From NCBI GenBank assembly GCA_016235125.1, contig JACRLZ010000002.1, forward strand, positions 806,001 through 870,000: a stretch of DNA of 64,000 bases, in the 5' to 3' direction. Each line of letters opens with the position of its first letter. Position 1 is the first letter of the stretch. The notes below the pieces were generated by a model. It was not told the origin of the DNA. It did no database searches and saw only the letters and a program-made list of their open reading frames with translations. Below are positions 16,953 to 25,985 of the stretch, in pieces. The position numbers were made by a program, and so were the translations under genes. The stretch comes from Sphingobacteriales bacterium (lineage in GTDB: Bacteria; Bacteroidota; Bacteroidia; Chitinophagales; Chitinophagaceae).

Positions 16953-18377
16953 TTAGCTTTTATGGTCGCTTTCCAGTTTCTCAATGGTTCTTTTCGCAGC
17001 TGCCAACCTTATCCTTTTGTTTTTCTCCACTAATTTATTTGTTGTCCATTTCTCCAGTTTATGATGTAACGGAACCAGCAACACCGCAATGCAAACTAAT
17101 GCCAGCAACATTAGAACAGGATTGTGATTTGTTATGCTTTCCAGGAATGGATGAAGTAATAAATTCAGGAATTCAAAGACAACGAGTAAGACTATTACTC
17201 CCAGGAACCTGATGACTTTTGTATTAGTTATATGCCGGCGACTGAGCATTAAAAACAGGATGATAAAGGTAATAATACCCAGAGCTAACAATACGTATTT
17301 AAGGTTTTGTTTGCGTATAACTTCTGCTTTATATTTTTTAACTGTCAATTCTTGCTGACGGGCATCTTCTTCAAATGTCATTAACTGCAACTGTTGATTT
17401 GATTTGGTATTGAACAGGCTGTCATTTGCTATTCGGTAGATTTCAGAATATTTAAAAGCGCTGTCTATATTGTGCTCACGATAAATATCCAATAACAATT
17501 TTGAAGGAGTGATACACATAGTTGAAAAAGCAGTATGCTGGACGACTGAAATTGCCTTCTTTGCATAATGAACAGCAGAATCCTTTTGATTAATATCATT
17601 ATAATAGTGTGCGATTCCCGAATAGGTAATGCTGGCAAACTTCGGGGAATTTATCCTTTTGGCTTCATCAAGGGCCAGTTGCCAATAGCTCAATGCTAAA
17701 GTTGAATTTTTCATTTTTGCATGGATACTGCCAAATTGCAGATAGTTATAGGCCAGCCAATAGTTAATGCCCGACTTTAAGCCCATTGCATACGCTTTTT
17801 GTGTATAGATCAATGCTGAATCGATCTCGTTCATTGTGAAATAAATATTACCCATATCAAGGATAATAAAAACGGTCATGATATCGGTTGAATAAGTTAA
17901 TGAAGCATCAATTGCGGCTTTACTGTAAGCAACAGATTTTGCATAATCACCAAGATCCAGGTAGTTCAAAGCAAGCATTGCTTTTGCAAAACTTATCAAA
18001 CGGTTATTTTTGGATTCTTCAGCGACTTTATTTGCCTGCAAATTATAATCAAGGCTTTTAACGTGATTTCCAAACTCCCTATAATCATACCCCAGACACG
18101 CAAGGCCGAGAAGCTGGCATACCGGATCGTTATATTTTTGACCTAATACCAATATCTTTTCTGAATTAAGCATATCCTGTACAGGATTTGTTTCAGAAAT
18201 GGTTAATGCACTCATTGCCAGATAATACCGGGCACTATCATTTTTCTCTGCCAGTATCTTTGGAATTAAAGTATCCAGATCGGGAGGGGTTTGTGAAAAA
18301 TCTATCCTGGCACTTTGAGAAAAAGTATAACCGGCAGAAAATAAAGAGAGCAATAGAAGTAATATATACTTCATCAT
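16953..18377 (-). CDS. TPR protein with C-terminal membrane module, paralogue
   Basis: A 474-residue protein. I choose ATG 18377 because it starts the leader MMKYILLLLLSLFSAGYTFS; an ATG 54 bases upstream is also in frame. The body is made of TPR-like helical pairs (DYAKSVAYSKAAIDA, IDSALIYTQKAYAMG, KDSAVHYAKKAIS). The C-terminus has a first membrane helix (KYVLLALGIITFIILFLML), a second (VIRFLGVIVLLVVFEFLNLL), a third, then the PLHHKLEKW motif and a basic tail. The same C-terminal design occurs in the gene at 3964. No catalytic domain is seen; a sensory or scaffold role is a guess. Confidence 0.75.
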   Translation of the reverse strand: MMKYILLLLLSLFSAGYTFSQSARIDFSQTPPDLDTLIPKILAEKNDSARYYLAMSALTISETNPVQDMLNSEKILVLGQKYNDPVCQLLGLACLGYDYREFGNHVKSLDYNLQANKVAEESKNNRLISFAKAMLALNYLDLGDYAKSVAYSKAAIDASLTYSTDIMTVFIILDMGNIYFTMNEIDSALIYTQKAYAMGLKSGINYWLAYNYLQFGSIHAKMKNSTLALSYWQLALDEAKRINSPKFASITYSGIAHYYNDINQKDSAVHYAKKAISVVQHTAFSTMCITPSKLLLDIYREHNIDSAFKYSEIYRIANDSLFNTKSNQQLQLMTFEEDARQQELTVKKYKAEVIRKQNLKYVLLALGIITFIILFLMLSRRHITNTKVIRFLGVIVLLVVFEFLNLLLHPFLESITNHNPVLMLLALVCIAVLLVPLHHKLEKWTTNKLVEKNKRIRLAAAKRTIEKLESDHKS

Positions 18378-18464
18378 ATAAATTATTATATCTGTTATCA
18401 GATTACAAAATGCTTCTATAGAATGAGGCACTATAGTTAAATATACCGAACTCCTCCCAAACTT

Positions 18465-19934
18465 TCAACTCCTCTCCAGCATCTTCTTTATCAACCTCCC
18501 CAACATCATCAATCCATAATCCACATCATTACTCCAGGGTTTGCCAAAACTGAGGCGGATAAAATTGGAGTACTTACTTCCTGAAGAAAATATTTTTCCC
18601 GGCACAATACCGATCTTATGTTTCATGGCTTCAGCACGGAGCTTAAAAGCATCCACTTTTTTATTCAGCTCCAGCCACATGATAAAACCGCCATGTGGCC
18701 TCGATACTTTTGTATCAGCAGGAAAATAGTCAATAATCGCTTGTATGTATTTCAGCGATTGGGTATGCAATGCCTTGCGGAGATTCTTTAAATGATATTC
18801 ATACCTGCCATTTTTTAAAAAGTTGGCCATTGCCACCTGGGTTATGGTCGGGCAACTGATATTATGTATCCTTTTTATCTGTTTTACTTCTTCTAAAAAT
18901 TTTCCGGGAATTGCCCATCCGATGCGATAACCCGGCGCCAGTGATTTGGATAAAGAGCAACAGTGCATCACCAGCCCCTGCCTACCGGCAGGCAGGCCTT
19001 TTGTGTCAAATGACTTGCAGGTCTTCGGTCTTGTTTTTCCAAAATAAAGTTCTCCATAAATATCATCTTCTATCAGCGGAATATTGTGTTTGGTTATTAA
19101 GTCAACCAGTTTGCTTTTATTTTCATCAGGGATGCAACTGCCCAGCGGATTATTGAAGTTGGGCACAAACACACAGGCTTTAATGGGAAATTTCTTTATC
19201 ATTTTCTCAAGATGAAGAATGTCAACACCCGTAGCAGGATCGGTAGCTATCTCCACCACTTTCAGCCCAAGACTTTCAATGGCCTGGTAAATCCCGAAAT
19301 AAGTAGGGGACTCAACCGCAACAGTATCGCCGGGATTGGTAACTGCACGAAGACACATCGTTATAGCTTCGAGACAACCCGATGTGATCACTACTTCATC
19401 CGGTTTTATTTTTCCTCCCCAGTTGAAAGCAAGCTTTGCAATTTGCTTACGCAATTCAAGATTGCCCTGGGTGTCTTCATAACTGATGCAATGATCTTTG
19501 CTGTTTCGTATGGCCTGCATCACAGCCTTATTCAGTTTTGCCGCAGGCAGCAAAGAAATATCAGGAACAGCCAATGCAAGATTGATCACATTATCTGCAA
19601 CAATATCTCCGTAAATAGAAGCGATCATTTCACTCACACTCACTTCATGTGATATTGTTTCCGGTTGGTTGAACTGTGGGAGTTCCGGGTAGCGGCGATG
19701 ATTGAAGCGGACATAATAACCGGACTTGGGTCTTGATTCAATCAGTCCTTTTCCCTCCAGATGATAATATGCCTGGAAGGCTGTGCCCATGCTGATACCG
19801 TATTCTTCACTTAATACACGAACGGAGGGAAGTTTATCACCGATCTTGAGTACATCTTCATCGATCATTTTTTCCAAACCTTCAGCCACTTGCAGGTAAA
19901 GGTGGTTGTCATTGTTGAGAGAGGCATTACGCAT
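18465..19934 (-). CDS. MocR-type regulator (GntR helix-turn-helix plus PLP aminotransferase domain)
   Basis: A 489-residue protein with an N-terminal GntR winged helix (about 10-78; GDKLPSVRVLSEEYGISMGTAFQAY, then the wing ESRPKSGYYV) joined to a class I aminotransferase fold (about 110-489). The aminotransferase part has VPNFNNPLGSCIP, the IEDDIYGEL segment and the PLP lysine K330 in CCSLSKSLAPGYRIGW. MocR proteins usually use PLP or an amino acid as effector to control a nearby gene. The divergent neighbour at 20277 is ilvE, a possible target. Residues 314-320 (LPAGRQG) are a seven-residue insertion described separately. Confidence 0.9.
   Translation of the reverse strand: MRNASLNNDNHLYLQVAEGLEKMIDEDVLKIGDKLPSVRVLSEEYGISMGTAFQAYYHLEGKGLIESRPKSGYYVRFNHRRYPELPQFNQPETISHEVSVSEMIASIYGDIVADNVINLALAVPDISLLPAAKLNKAVMQAIRNSKDHCISYEDTQGNLELRKQIAKLAFNWGGKIKPDEVVITSGCLEAITMCLRAVTNPGDTVAVESPTYFGIYQAIESLGLKVVEIATDPATGVDILHLEKMIKKFPIKACVFVPNFNNPLGSCIPDENKSKLVDLITKHNIPLIEDDIYGELYFGKTRPKTCKSFDTKGLPAGRQGLVMHCCSLSKSLAPGYRIGWAIPGKFLEEVKQIKRIHNISCPTITQVAMANFLKNGRYEYHLKNLRKALHTQSLKYIQAIIDYFPADTKVSRPHGGFIMWLELNKKVDAFKLRAEAMKHKIGIVPGKIFSSGSKYSNFIRLSFGKPWSNDVDYGLMMLGRLIKKMLERS
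18975..18995. repeat. 21-base GC-rich palindrome inserted in the MocR reading frame
   Basis: The bases coding LPAGRQG (residues 314-320) contain CCTGCCTACCGGCAGGCAG, close to the core at 12946-12965. The length is a multiple of three and the frame is kept. Without it the protein would read FDTKG-LVMHCC, the expected strand before the PLP lysine. It looks like insertion of a small mobile palindrome. Confidence 0.7.
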
Positions 19935-19945
19935 AGAAGAGATTT

Positions 19946-20059
19946 GAAGTCAGAGGTCGGAAGCAGGAAGTCAGAGTCGTGCTAATAGTAAGGATACTTT
20001 GTTTTTTAGAATCTGTCTGACTTCTGACGTCAGACCTCTGACCTCTGACCTCCGATTCC
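19946..20059. repeat. imperfect inverted repeat of GTCAGAGG words
   Basis: The left end has GAAGTCAGAGGTCGGAAG and the right end iterates CTGACCTCTGACCTC, its approximate complement, around an AT-rich centre. It lies just upstream of the MocR start in a gene-free gap of 342 bases (19935-20276) together with the palindrome at 20154. Similar words (AAGTCAG, GTCAGATA) occur at about 56733-56770 and 63374. Confidence 0.5.
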
Positions 20060-20153
20060 ATCTGATATAGTCAAAATTACTAAATCTGAATCTGTTTTAA
20101 AACAAAAATATTTTAAAATTTTGTGTTGTAATTTGAAAGTTGGGGTGTACCGG

Positions 20154-20223
20154 TTTCCCACTAAGACACAAAGAGCACAAAGTTTTTTTAATTCCTTAGT
20201 GTACTTAGCGGCTTTGTGGGAAA
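20154..20223. repeat. palindromic element of CACAAAG words
   Basis: Outer arms TTTCCCAC (20154-20161) and GTGGGAAA (20216-20223) are perfect. Inside are CTAAGACACAAAGAGCACAA on the left and CCTTAGTGTACTTAGCGGCT on the right, with partial complementarity (CTAAG/CTTAG, CAAAG/CTTTG). It resembles the arms of the GxxExxY unit at 25546 in style but holds no gene. It lies 53 bases upstream of ilvE. Confidence 0.5.
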
Positions 20224-20276
20224 TATTTTAAATAAATACATTACCCGAAAATTTCTAAATCATTAATTCAATTGTT

Positions 20277-21341
20277 ATGGAAACAATGACAGGTATCAAA
20301 ACAACGCTGACAAGGAATTCAAAATTAAAAGAAGTGGATTTCAACCATCTTGAGTTTGGAAAATATACTTCTGACCACATGCTGGTCGCAGATTTTTATC
20401 ATGGGCAATGGAATGAACCGCAGATTGTTCCTTTTGCTAATCTATCTATGAGTCCCACAGCGCTTTGCCTTCATTACGGGCAGACCGTATTTGAGGGAAT
20501 GAAAGCATTCCGGATGATAGATGGTAGGGTGAATATTTTTCGTATAGATAAACACTACGAACGTTTCAACCGTTCACTCAGAAGAATGTGCATGGCAGAG
20601 ATTCCCTATGAAATTTTTGAAGAAGGGATGAAAGAGTTAATGACGTTAGATAAGAACTGGGTGCCCAACCAGGAAGAAAGCGCCTTGTATGTACGTCCGT
20701 TCATGTATGCCAGTGAAGCAAGGTTTGGAGTAAAGCCATCGGATGAATATCGTTTCATCATTTTTACAGGCCCGGTAGGACAACTTTTTTCAAAGCCGGT
20801 GAGGATGAAAGTGGAAAGGGAATATATCAGGGCTGCAAAAGGAGGGACCGGTTCTACCAAATGCGGCGGTAATTATGGTGGGGCTATGTATCCCACCAAA
20901 TTGGCCAAAGAGCAGGGATATGATAATGTGATATGGACAGATGCAGGTGAGCATAACTTCATTGAAGAATCCGGCGCTATGAACCTGCTGTTTGTCATTG
21001 ATGGGAAGTTATTATCGCCTCCGAGTTCAGACTCCATATTGCATGGAGTAACCAAGGATTCATTGCTAACTATAGCAAGGGATACAGGTGTTGACGTAGA
21101 AGAAAGACCTATTTCACTGAATGAAGTTAAAACTGCCTTTAAGAAAGGAACCATCGCAGAAGCCTATTGTGTGGGTACAGCTGCAGTGGCTTCACCAATC
21201 GAAGTGATCGGTATTGATGGGGAAGATTACCATTTGCCTGTAAAAGAAAAGGGTATCGTAGCGGGTTTAAAGGAAAAATTAGAGAATATCCGCAACGGAA
21301 CGGCCGAAGATATTTATAATTGGAATACTATAGTGGGTTAG
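20277..21341 (+). CDS. ilvE: branched-chain amino acid aminotransferase
   Basis: A 354-residue class IV PLP enzyme that makes or breaks down leucine, isoleucine and valine using 2-oxoglutarate/glutamate. The PLP lysine is K195 in TGSTKCGGNYGGAMYP; other family marks are LHYGQTVFEGMKAFR (65-79), ALYVRPFMYASE and EESGAMNLLFV. Its length and the YGQTVFEGMKA motif fit the eukaryote-like BCAT type II. It is divergent from the MocR regulator, which may control it. A terminator follows 22 bases after the stop. Confidence 0.95.
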   Translation: METMTGIKTTLTRNSKLKEVDFNHLEFGKYTSDHMLVADFYHGQWNEPQIVPFANLSMSPTALCLHYGQTVFEGMKAFRMIDGRVNIFRIDKHYERFNRSLRRMCMAEIPYEIFEEGMKELMTLDKNWVPNQEESALYVRPFMYASEARFGVKPSDEYRFIIFTGPVGQLFSKPVRMKVEREYIRAAKGGTGSTKCGGNYGGAMYPTKLAKEQGYDNVIWTDAGEHNFIEESGAMNLLFVIDGKLLSPPSSDSILHGVTKDSLLTIARDTGVDVEERPISLNEVKTAFKKGTIAEAYCVGTAAVASPIEVIGIDGEDYHLPVKEKGIVAGLKEKLENIRNGTAEDIYNWNTIVG

Positions 21342-21363
21342 TAGTACCTTTATGAAAAATTCG

Positions 21364-21392
21364 AAAAGACTCATCATAGATGGGTCTTTTTA
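21364..21392 (+). terminator. rho-independent terminator of ilvE
   Basis: Arms AAAAGACTCATC (21364-21375) and GATGGGTCTTTT (21379-21390) pair over 12 bp with one T-G wobble, followed by TAGTTTTTA. An in-frame ATG at 21380 for the next gene lies in its right arm, another reason to prefer the later start. Confidence 0.8.
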
Positions 21393-21418
21393 GTTTTTAC
21401 AAGCATAAAACCAGACTA

Positions 21419-22183
21419 ATGAGAAAGATTCATAGCTTAAAGGCATGGCTGTCTTGCATTATCTTTCCTATTTTTATTTTCGGGTGCAAACAAACTAAGA
21501 ATGCAGACCAATATATCAGAGAATTGAATACCTCAGATACTTTTCGATATGAGTTTACAGTTAATGGAAAAGGAGAGTTTGATTCTCTTGAGTATTTTTA
21601 TAAAAAAGAATTTGAAAATTTTCTAAAGCTTCCTTCACTTGAGAAGGGGTTTGATTCTATACAAATAAGAATATCATACGGATGCGCAATGGGAAGTAAT
21701 ATGCTGGTTACTCTGTGGAATCAACAAAATATCTGGAATGCAGAGGTACGCCGTATTGGAGATAATTATACGGATAAAAATCTTCAAATTCATCCTGTAT
21801 TGCAAAGGATAGAATGCAAAATACCCAGATCAGGCTGGAGGGTTTTTCTTAATAAGCTATTTAAACTAAAAGTACTTTCGTTAGAAGATAATGGGAGAAT
21901 TCCTGGCTTCAATTATTATGTGCCGGCAGATGGATGTATTATGGCTGTAGAAATAGCTACCAAGAACGTTTATCGGTTCTATAGTTATGAGAATCCAGAC
22001 ATGTATGAAGACAAATACTGGCAGGGAAAAAATGTTCTTGCTATACTCAGGCTTATTAATAAGGAGTTAAGCATTGATACTGATTGGCCATCTGATGAAG
22101 ATGAAGAACCTACCATAAGCCCTCCAATCAAAATACATGAAATAGAACTTCGGGATGCAAAAGATAGTTTGAAAGAACACTAA
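21419..22183 (+). CDS. lipoprotein of unknown function
   Basis: A 254-residue product when started at ATG 21419, which gives the lipoprotein leader SCIIFPIFIFGC (Cys about 24). The ATG at 21380 lies inside the ilvE terminator and is unlikely. The mature part has no motif I recognise; it has an acidic end (DWPSDEDEEP). No paralogue is in the window. It converges with the isomerase gene at 22180 with a 4-base overlap of the ends. Confidence 0.65.
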   Translation: MRKIHSLKAWLSCIIFPIFIFGCKQTKNADQYIRELNTSDTFRYEFTVNGKGEFDSLEYFYKKEFENFLKLPSLEKGFDSIQIRISYGCAMGSNMLVTLWNQQNIWNAEVRRIGDNYTDKNLQIHPVLQRIECKIPRSGWRVFLNKLFKLKVLSLEDNGRIPGFNYYVPADGCIMAVEIATKNVYRFYSYENPDMYEDKYWQGKNVLAILRLINKELSIDTDWPSDEDEEPTISPPIKIHEIELRDAKDSLKEH

Positions 22184-23043
22184 ATTCTCAACCTTCTTAT
22201 ATACTCCGCATCCGCTTCAGCGCTTTTCAATGGGGTGGAGTTGGGATAATGCTCCTGCTCCGCTATATAATACTTCATTCCGTTTTGTTTTGCTGTCTTT
22301 AATATTTTAGAAAAATCAATACTGCCGGTGCCAAGGTCGCAGGTGTCCTCTCTTTTTGTAGTTCCTTTTACACGGTCCTTAATATGGCAGAGCCGGAAAC
22401 GATTGGGATATTTCTTAAACCATTCTTCAGGGTCTTGTCCCGCAGCAACCACCCAGTAAATATCCATCTGGTGATCTACTAATGAACTGTCTGTTTCTTT
22501 CATCAATACATCATGCGGGTAAACTCCATCAACCAACTGGAAAGAGCTCTCATAATTATGATAAGCGAAACGTATGCCTGCTTTTTTACAGGTCTCGCCA
22601 CATTTATTGAAAAGGGCTGCCTTCTTCTTGTATTCATCCATTGTTTGTTGTGAGTAGGGCCAGTTGTAGATCAGATATTTCATGTCAACCTCAGCAGCTT
22701 CATTGGCTTTTCTTTCAAATTCTTTTTCTATATCGCAATGACTGGAGATAAAGGACATACCCAGGTCATCTGTATATTTTTTAAACTCAGTATTCTTCAT
22801 GCCCCAGAAAATTCCTCCTGCTCTTTCATAACCTTCTATCTGTTTATAGCCAAATGTGGCTATTTGTTTCAATGCAGCTTTGGGGTCTTTTTCAAAAATA
22901 TCCCTGATGGTATAAAGCTGGAGGCCAAAGGTTTTCAATTTTCCTTCCTCATTTCCCGGAAAATGTTTTAATGATGGAGATAGTACCAGCGAGCCGGCAA
23001 GGGTTCCACTTAATTGGATAAATTTTTTTCTTGTAAGACTCAT
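22180..23043 (-). CDS. exported sugar phosphate isomerase/epimerase (AP endonuclease 2-like TIM barrel)
   Basis: A 287-residue TIM barrel of the xylose-isomerase-like family. It starts SLTRKKFIQLSGTLAGSLVL, a Tat-like leader with RKKF. Metal-site candidates follow the family order: SHCDIEKEF, YHNYESSF (His/Glu), DHQMDIYW (Asp), CHIKDRVKG (His) and YIAEQEHYP (Glu). It probably isomerises or epimerises a sugar or keto-sugar. It overlaps the MFS gene at 23040 by 4 bases and is co-transcribed with it, divergent from the dehydrogenase operon at 24381. Confidence 0.85.
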   Translation of the reverse strand: MSLTRKKFIQLSGTLAGSLVLSPSLKHFPGNEEGKLKTFGLQLYTIRDIFEKDPKAALKQIATFGYKQIEGYERAGGIFWGMKNTEFKKYTDDLGMSFISSHCDIEKEFERKANEAAEVDMKYLIYNWPYSQQTMDEYKKKAALFNKCGETCKKAGIRFAYHNYESSFQLVDGVYPHDVLMKETDSSLVDHQMDIYWVVAAGQDPEEWFKKYPNRFRLCHIKDRVKGTTKREDTCDLGTGSIDFSKILKTAKQNGMKYYIAEQEHYPNSTPLKSAEADAEYIRRLRI

Positions 23044-24308
23044 TTCTTCTTTTTATTCCGCATGTAAATAAATAAACCAGTGAATGCAACGATCAGGACG
23101 ATGGGAATAATTAACGTAGTGTTGATTATTCCCGGGCCGGCTGATTTATTGGCTTCAGCCAGCGCCGTTTTCATTTCCACAGTTGCATTGGCAGAGTTGT
23201 ACAATTTCAAATCTGCCCCTTCGGGTAAATGGTTAAGGATTTTTCCATCATACACTTTTCCCATGAACATCATGTATAGTGAAACGGCAAACATACCTGC
23301 CGCACCCATTAGTCCAATACCTACTGCACCAGTTTTGGGAAGATTCTCTGAAACAAAGCCCAGCATCGTAGGCCAGAAATAACAAACACCAATACCGAAG
23401 ATAGCTGCTGCTATCAATAACATATTACCCGATTGATGACCCAGCAAATACAAACCAAGTGCAGAAAAAACAGCCGAACCTAATAATACTCCGGCGGGTG
23501 ACAAGCGATGAACAACCGGACCAGCCAATCCCCGTCCAAGAACCATTACTCCTGTAGTAACAGTCAGGATGAGTAATGCATTCTGCGAAACATTATTCAA
23601 AAGCACTTGTATCCATTGCCCGGTAAATAATTCGGTGATTGCCGTTCCAAACATGCAAATGATCATGAACAGGAAAAGAGGATTCAATAATGAACGATAC
23701 ATTTCTGATGTGGAAACACCACTGGCCACTCTTTCAGTAACAGGGAATTTTTGTTTGACAAACAGGAATCCGTAGATCACTGCCGGAATAATCATCATGG
23801 CAACCTGTATCTGCCACCCGATGGCCGCTTTATCAAAAAAATAAACTATCAATGTGCCAATAACTATTCCTCCGGGAAACCAGAGATGAAAATGATTCAG
23901 CTTGGTTGTTTTATTATCAGGATATAAAGTTGCCACAAGTGGATTGCAGGCAGCTTCCACTGTTCCATTGGCGATGCCGATACAGAGAGTGGAAATAAAT
24001 AATGACCAGAATGGATTTCCAAATTTATCGGCAAAAATGGTGAGTAGAATGCCTGCAATATGAAAGACAAAAGCCAGCATCAGCAATCTTTTCATTCCAA
24101 TAATATCAACTATCATTCCACCAATGACCACTGCCAAAGGGAAACCCCAGAATGCTGTGGCAGCAATAGTGCTTAGCTCTGCTTTATCTAATGCGAACTG
24201 AACTCCGAGACGATCCAGTATTCCTGCCCGGATTCCAAATGAAAGAGATGTAACCAATAATGCCAGGCAGCTGGCGATAAAAAGCTGATTGCGGTTGGTG
24301 CTTTGCAT
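23040..24308 (-). CDS. MFS sugar transporter
   Basis: A 422-residue protein with twelve predicted membrane segments, of the nucleoside/sugar symporter-like MFS group (FucP-like). Notable parts are FGIRAGILDRLGVQFALDK after helix 1, WGFPLAVVIGGMIVDIIGMKRLLML at the loop 2-3 signature, CIGIANGTVEAACNPLVATLYP and FPGGIVIGTLIVYFF. A periplasmic-loop insertion of about 45 residues precedes the last helix (GADLKLYNSANATVEMKTAL). It is the first gene of a two-gene unit with the isomerase and is probably the importer for the sugar handled by the neighbouring genes. Confidence 0.88.
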   Translation of the reverse strand: MQSTNRNQLFIASCLALLVTSLSFGIRAGILDRLGVQFALDKAELSTIAATAFWGFPLAVVIGGMIVDIIGMKRLLMLAFVFHIAGILLTIFADKFGNPFWSLFISTLCIGIANGTVEAACNPLVATLYPDNKTTKLNHFHLWFPGGIVIGTLIVYFFDKAAIGWQIQVAMMIIPAVIYGFLFVKQKFPVTERVASGVSTSEMYRSLLNPLFLFMIICMFGTAITELFTGQWIQVLLNNVSQNALLILTVTTGVMVLGRGLAGPVVHRLSPAGVLLGSAVFSALGLYLLGHQSGNMLLIAAAIFGIGVCYFWPTMLGFVSENLPKTGAVGIGLMGAAGMFAVSLYMMFMGKVYDGKILNHLPEGADLKLYNSANATVEMKTALAEANKSAGPGIINTTLIIPIVLIVAFTGLFIYMRNKKKK

Positions 24309-24380
24309 ATTGTTAGATTTGTATCAACGGGGTTAGAAAAATTAAATGTACTATTTTTAGAATTATAATTACATCAACGA

Positions 24381-25541
24381 ATGCTGAACAGAAAACTACG
24401 GATGGGAATGATCGGCGGCGGCAAAGACGCTTTTATCGGCGCCATTCACCGGCTTGCGCTGAATATGGATGGATTAGCAGAAATGAAGGCAGGAGCATTG
24501 AGTATTGATCCTGTTGTTGCGATTGAATCCGGCAAACAATTATTCTTGGATAAAGAAAGAGTTTATACAGATTATAAAACGTTATTCGAAAAAGAAGCAG
24601 CCATGCCTGCTGATGAACGGCTTGATTTTATTAGTATCGTTACTCCCAACTTTGTTCACTTTGATCCTGCGATGATGGCTTTGGATAAAGGATTTAATGT
24701 AGTGATTGAAAAACCAATTACTTTTTCACTGGAGGAAGCAATAAAACTGAAAGCAAAAGTGAATGAAACCGGGTTATCACTTTTAATCTGTCACACTTAT
24801 ACGGGTTATCCGATGGTAAAGCAGGCGAAGCAAATGCTGAAAGAAGGGTTGTTTGGAAATATAAGGAAAGTGTATGTGGAGTATCCGCAAGGTTGGTTAA
24901 GCACTCCACTCGAAACTTCTGGCAATGCCCAGGCATCGTGGAGAACAGATCCGAAACGAAGCGGTAAGGCCGGAGCAATGGGTGATATCGGCACTCATGC
25001 ATTTAATCTTGCAGAATATGTAACGGGTTTAAAAGTGGTAAAGCTATGTGCTGATATAAATTCAATAGTACCCGAAAGAAAATTAGATGATGATGGCGCT
25101 GTGTTGATGAATTTTGAAAATGGAGCAAGTGGTGTTTTATTTGCAACCCAGGTTGCTGCCGGAGAAGAAAATAATATTAAGATAAGAGTGTATGGGGAAA
25201 AAGGCGGATTGGAATGGGAACAGAATAATGCGAACACATTATTAGTGAAATGGCTTGACAAGCCGGCGCAGGTTTACCGTGCAGGCACAGGTTATCTCAG
25301 TTCGCATGCAATGCATAATAGTCGCACACCAGCGGGTCATCCGGAAGGTTATTTAGAAGCATTTGCCAATCTGTACAGAAATTTTGCATTGACATTGAGT
25401 GCAAAACTCAGCGGAGAAACTCCAAAACCTGAATGGCTTGACTTTCCGGGTGTGGAAGAAGGGGTGAGAGGAATGATGTTTATAGAGAAAGTGATTGAGA
25501 GCGGCAGAAGTGAGAAAAAGTGGATTGAGTTTAACGAATAA
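24381..25541 (+). CDS. Gfo/Idh/MocA family oxidoreductase
   Basis: A 386-residue cytosolic NAD-dependent dehydrogenase-like enzyme without leader. The Rossmann start is RMGMIGGGKDAFIGAIHRLA, and the catalytic-lysine motif is VVIEKPITFSLEEA (EKP about 112-114). The second domain has KAGAMGDIGTHAFNLAEYVTG with the conserved GTHAxxxxxY pattern. Members of this group act on sugars, inositols and 3-keto-glycosides. It is the first gene of a plus-strand set with the isomerase at 26014, cytochrome c and DUF1080; the GxxExxY unit follows its stop codon directly. Confidence 0.9.
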   Translation: MLNRKLRMGMIGGGKDAFIGAIHRLALNMDGLAEMKAGALSIDPVVAIESGKQLFLDKERVYTDYKTLFEKEAAMPADERLDFISIVTPNFVHFDPAMMALDKGFNVVIEKPITFSLEEAIKLKAKVNETGLSLLICHTYTGYPMVKQAKQMLKEGLFGNIRKVYVEYPQGWLSTPLETSGNAQASWRTDPKRSGKAGAMGDIGTHAFNLAEYVTGLKVVKLCADINSIVPERKLDDDGAVLMNFENGASGVLFATQVAAGEENNIKIRVYGEKGGLEWEQNNANTLLVKWLDKPAQVYRAGTGYLSSHAMHNSRTPAGHPEGYLEAFANLYRNFALTLSAKLSGETPKPEWLDFPGVEEGVRGMMFIEKVIESGRSEKKWIEFNE

Positions 25542-25545
25542 AATT

Positions 25546-25567
25546 TCTCGCAAAGGCGCAACGACGC
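25546..25567 (+). repeat. left inverted repeat of GxxExxY unit
   Basis: A 22-base arm, identical to the reverse complement of 25986-26007. It is made of GCAAAG/GCGCAACGACGC words and is followed by a diverging AAAGTTG. Confidence 0.9.
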
Positions 25568-25593
25568 AAAGTTGTAACCAAACTCTGTCAGAT

Positions 25594-25974
25594 ATGAACG
25601 AAAACCCACTTTCCAAAATAATACTTGATACTGCATTTTATATTCACAAAAAATTAGGGCCAGGTTTATTAGAATCGGTTTATGAAGAAATAATGTATTA
25701 TGAATTGACAAATGAACATGGGCTTTATGTTCAGAGACAAGAGTCAATCCCTGTTGTCTGGAAGAAAATAAGAATGGAATTGGGATTCAGGGCAGACCTC
25801 ATCGTTGAAAACGAAGTACTGGTTGAATTGAAATCTGTAGAATCTCTGGCGGCAGTTCATCCGAAACAGGTGTTGACTTATTTAAGGCTTACCGGACTTA
25901 AATTAGGGATGTTGCTTAATTTTAACGAAGCCCTTTTGAAAAATGGCATTAAAAGAATTGCGAATAATCTTTAA
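25594..25974 (+). CDS. GxxExxY protein, PD-(D/E)XK nuclease-like
   Basis: A 126-residue protein. It bears the name-giving motif G24-L-L-E27-S-V-Y30 in KKLGPGLLESVYEEIMYYEL and a nuclease-like core: D68 in FRADLIVENEVLVELK with E78-x-K80, then Q92-x-x-x-Y96 in a following helix. The D, E and K of the PD-(D/E)XK fold are all present, so the protein may be catalytically active. The true start is ATG 25594; in-frame upstream ATGs fall within the dehydrogenase gene or its end. GxxExxY proteins are widespread in Bacteroidota and have no established role. It lies inside perfect inverted repeats. Confidence 0.88.
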   Translation: MNENPLSKIILDTAFYIHKKLGPGLLESVYEEIMYYELTNEHGLYVQRQESIPVVWKKIRMELGFRADLIVENEVLVELKSVESLAAVHPKQVLTYLRLTGLKLGMLLNFNEALLKNGIKRIANNL

Positions 25975-25985
25975 AACCTGGCGTA

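Noticed and set aside
25495..25593. Longer N-terminus for the GxxExxY protein
   Set aside because: It would run through the end of the dehydrogenase gene and the left inverted repeat; GxxExxY proteins normally begin close to the residue chosen here.
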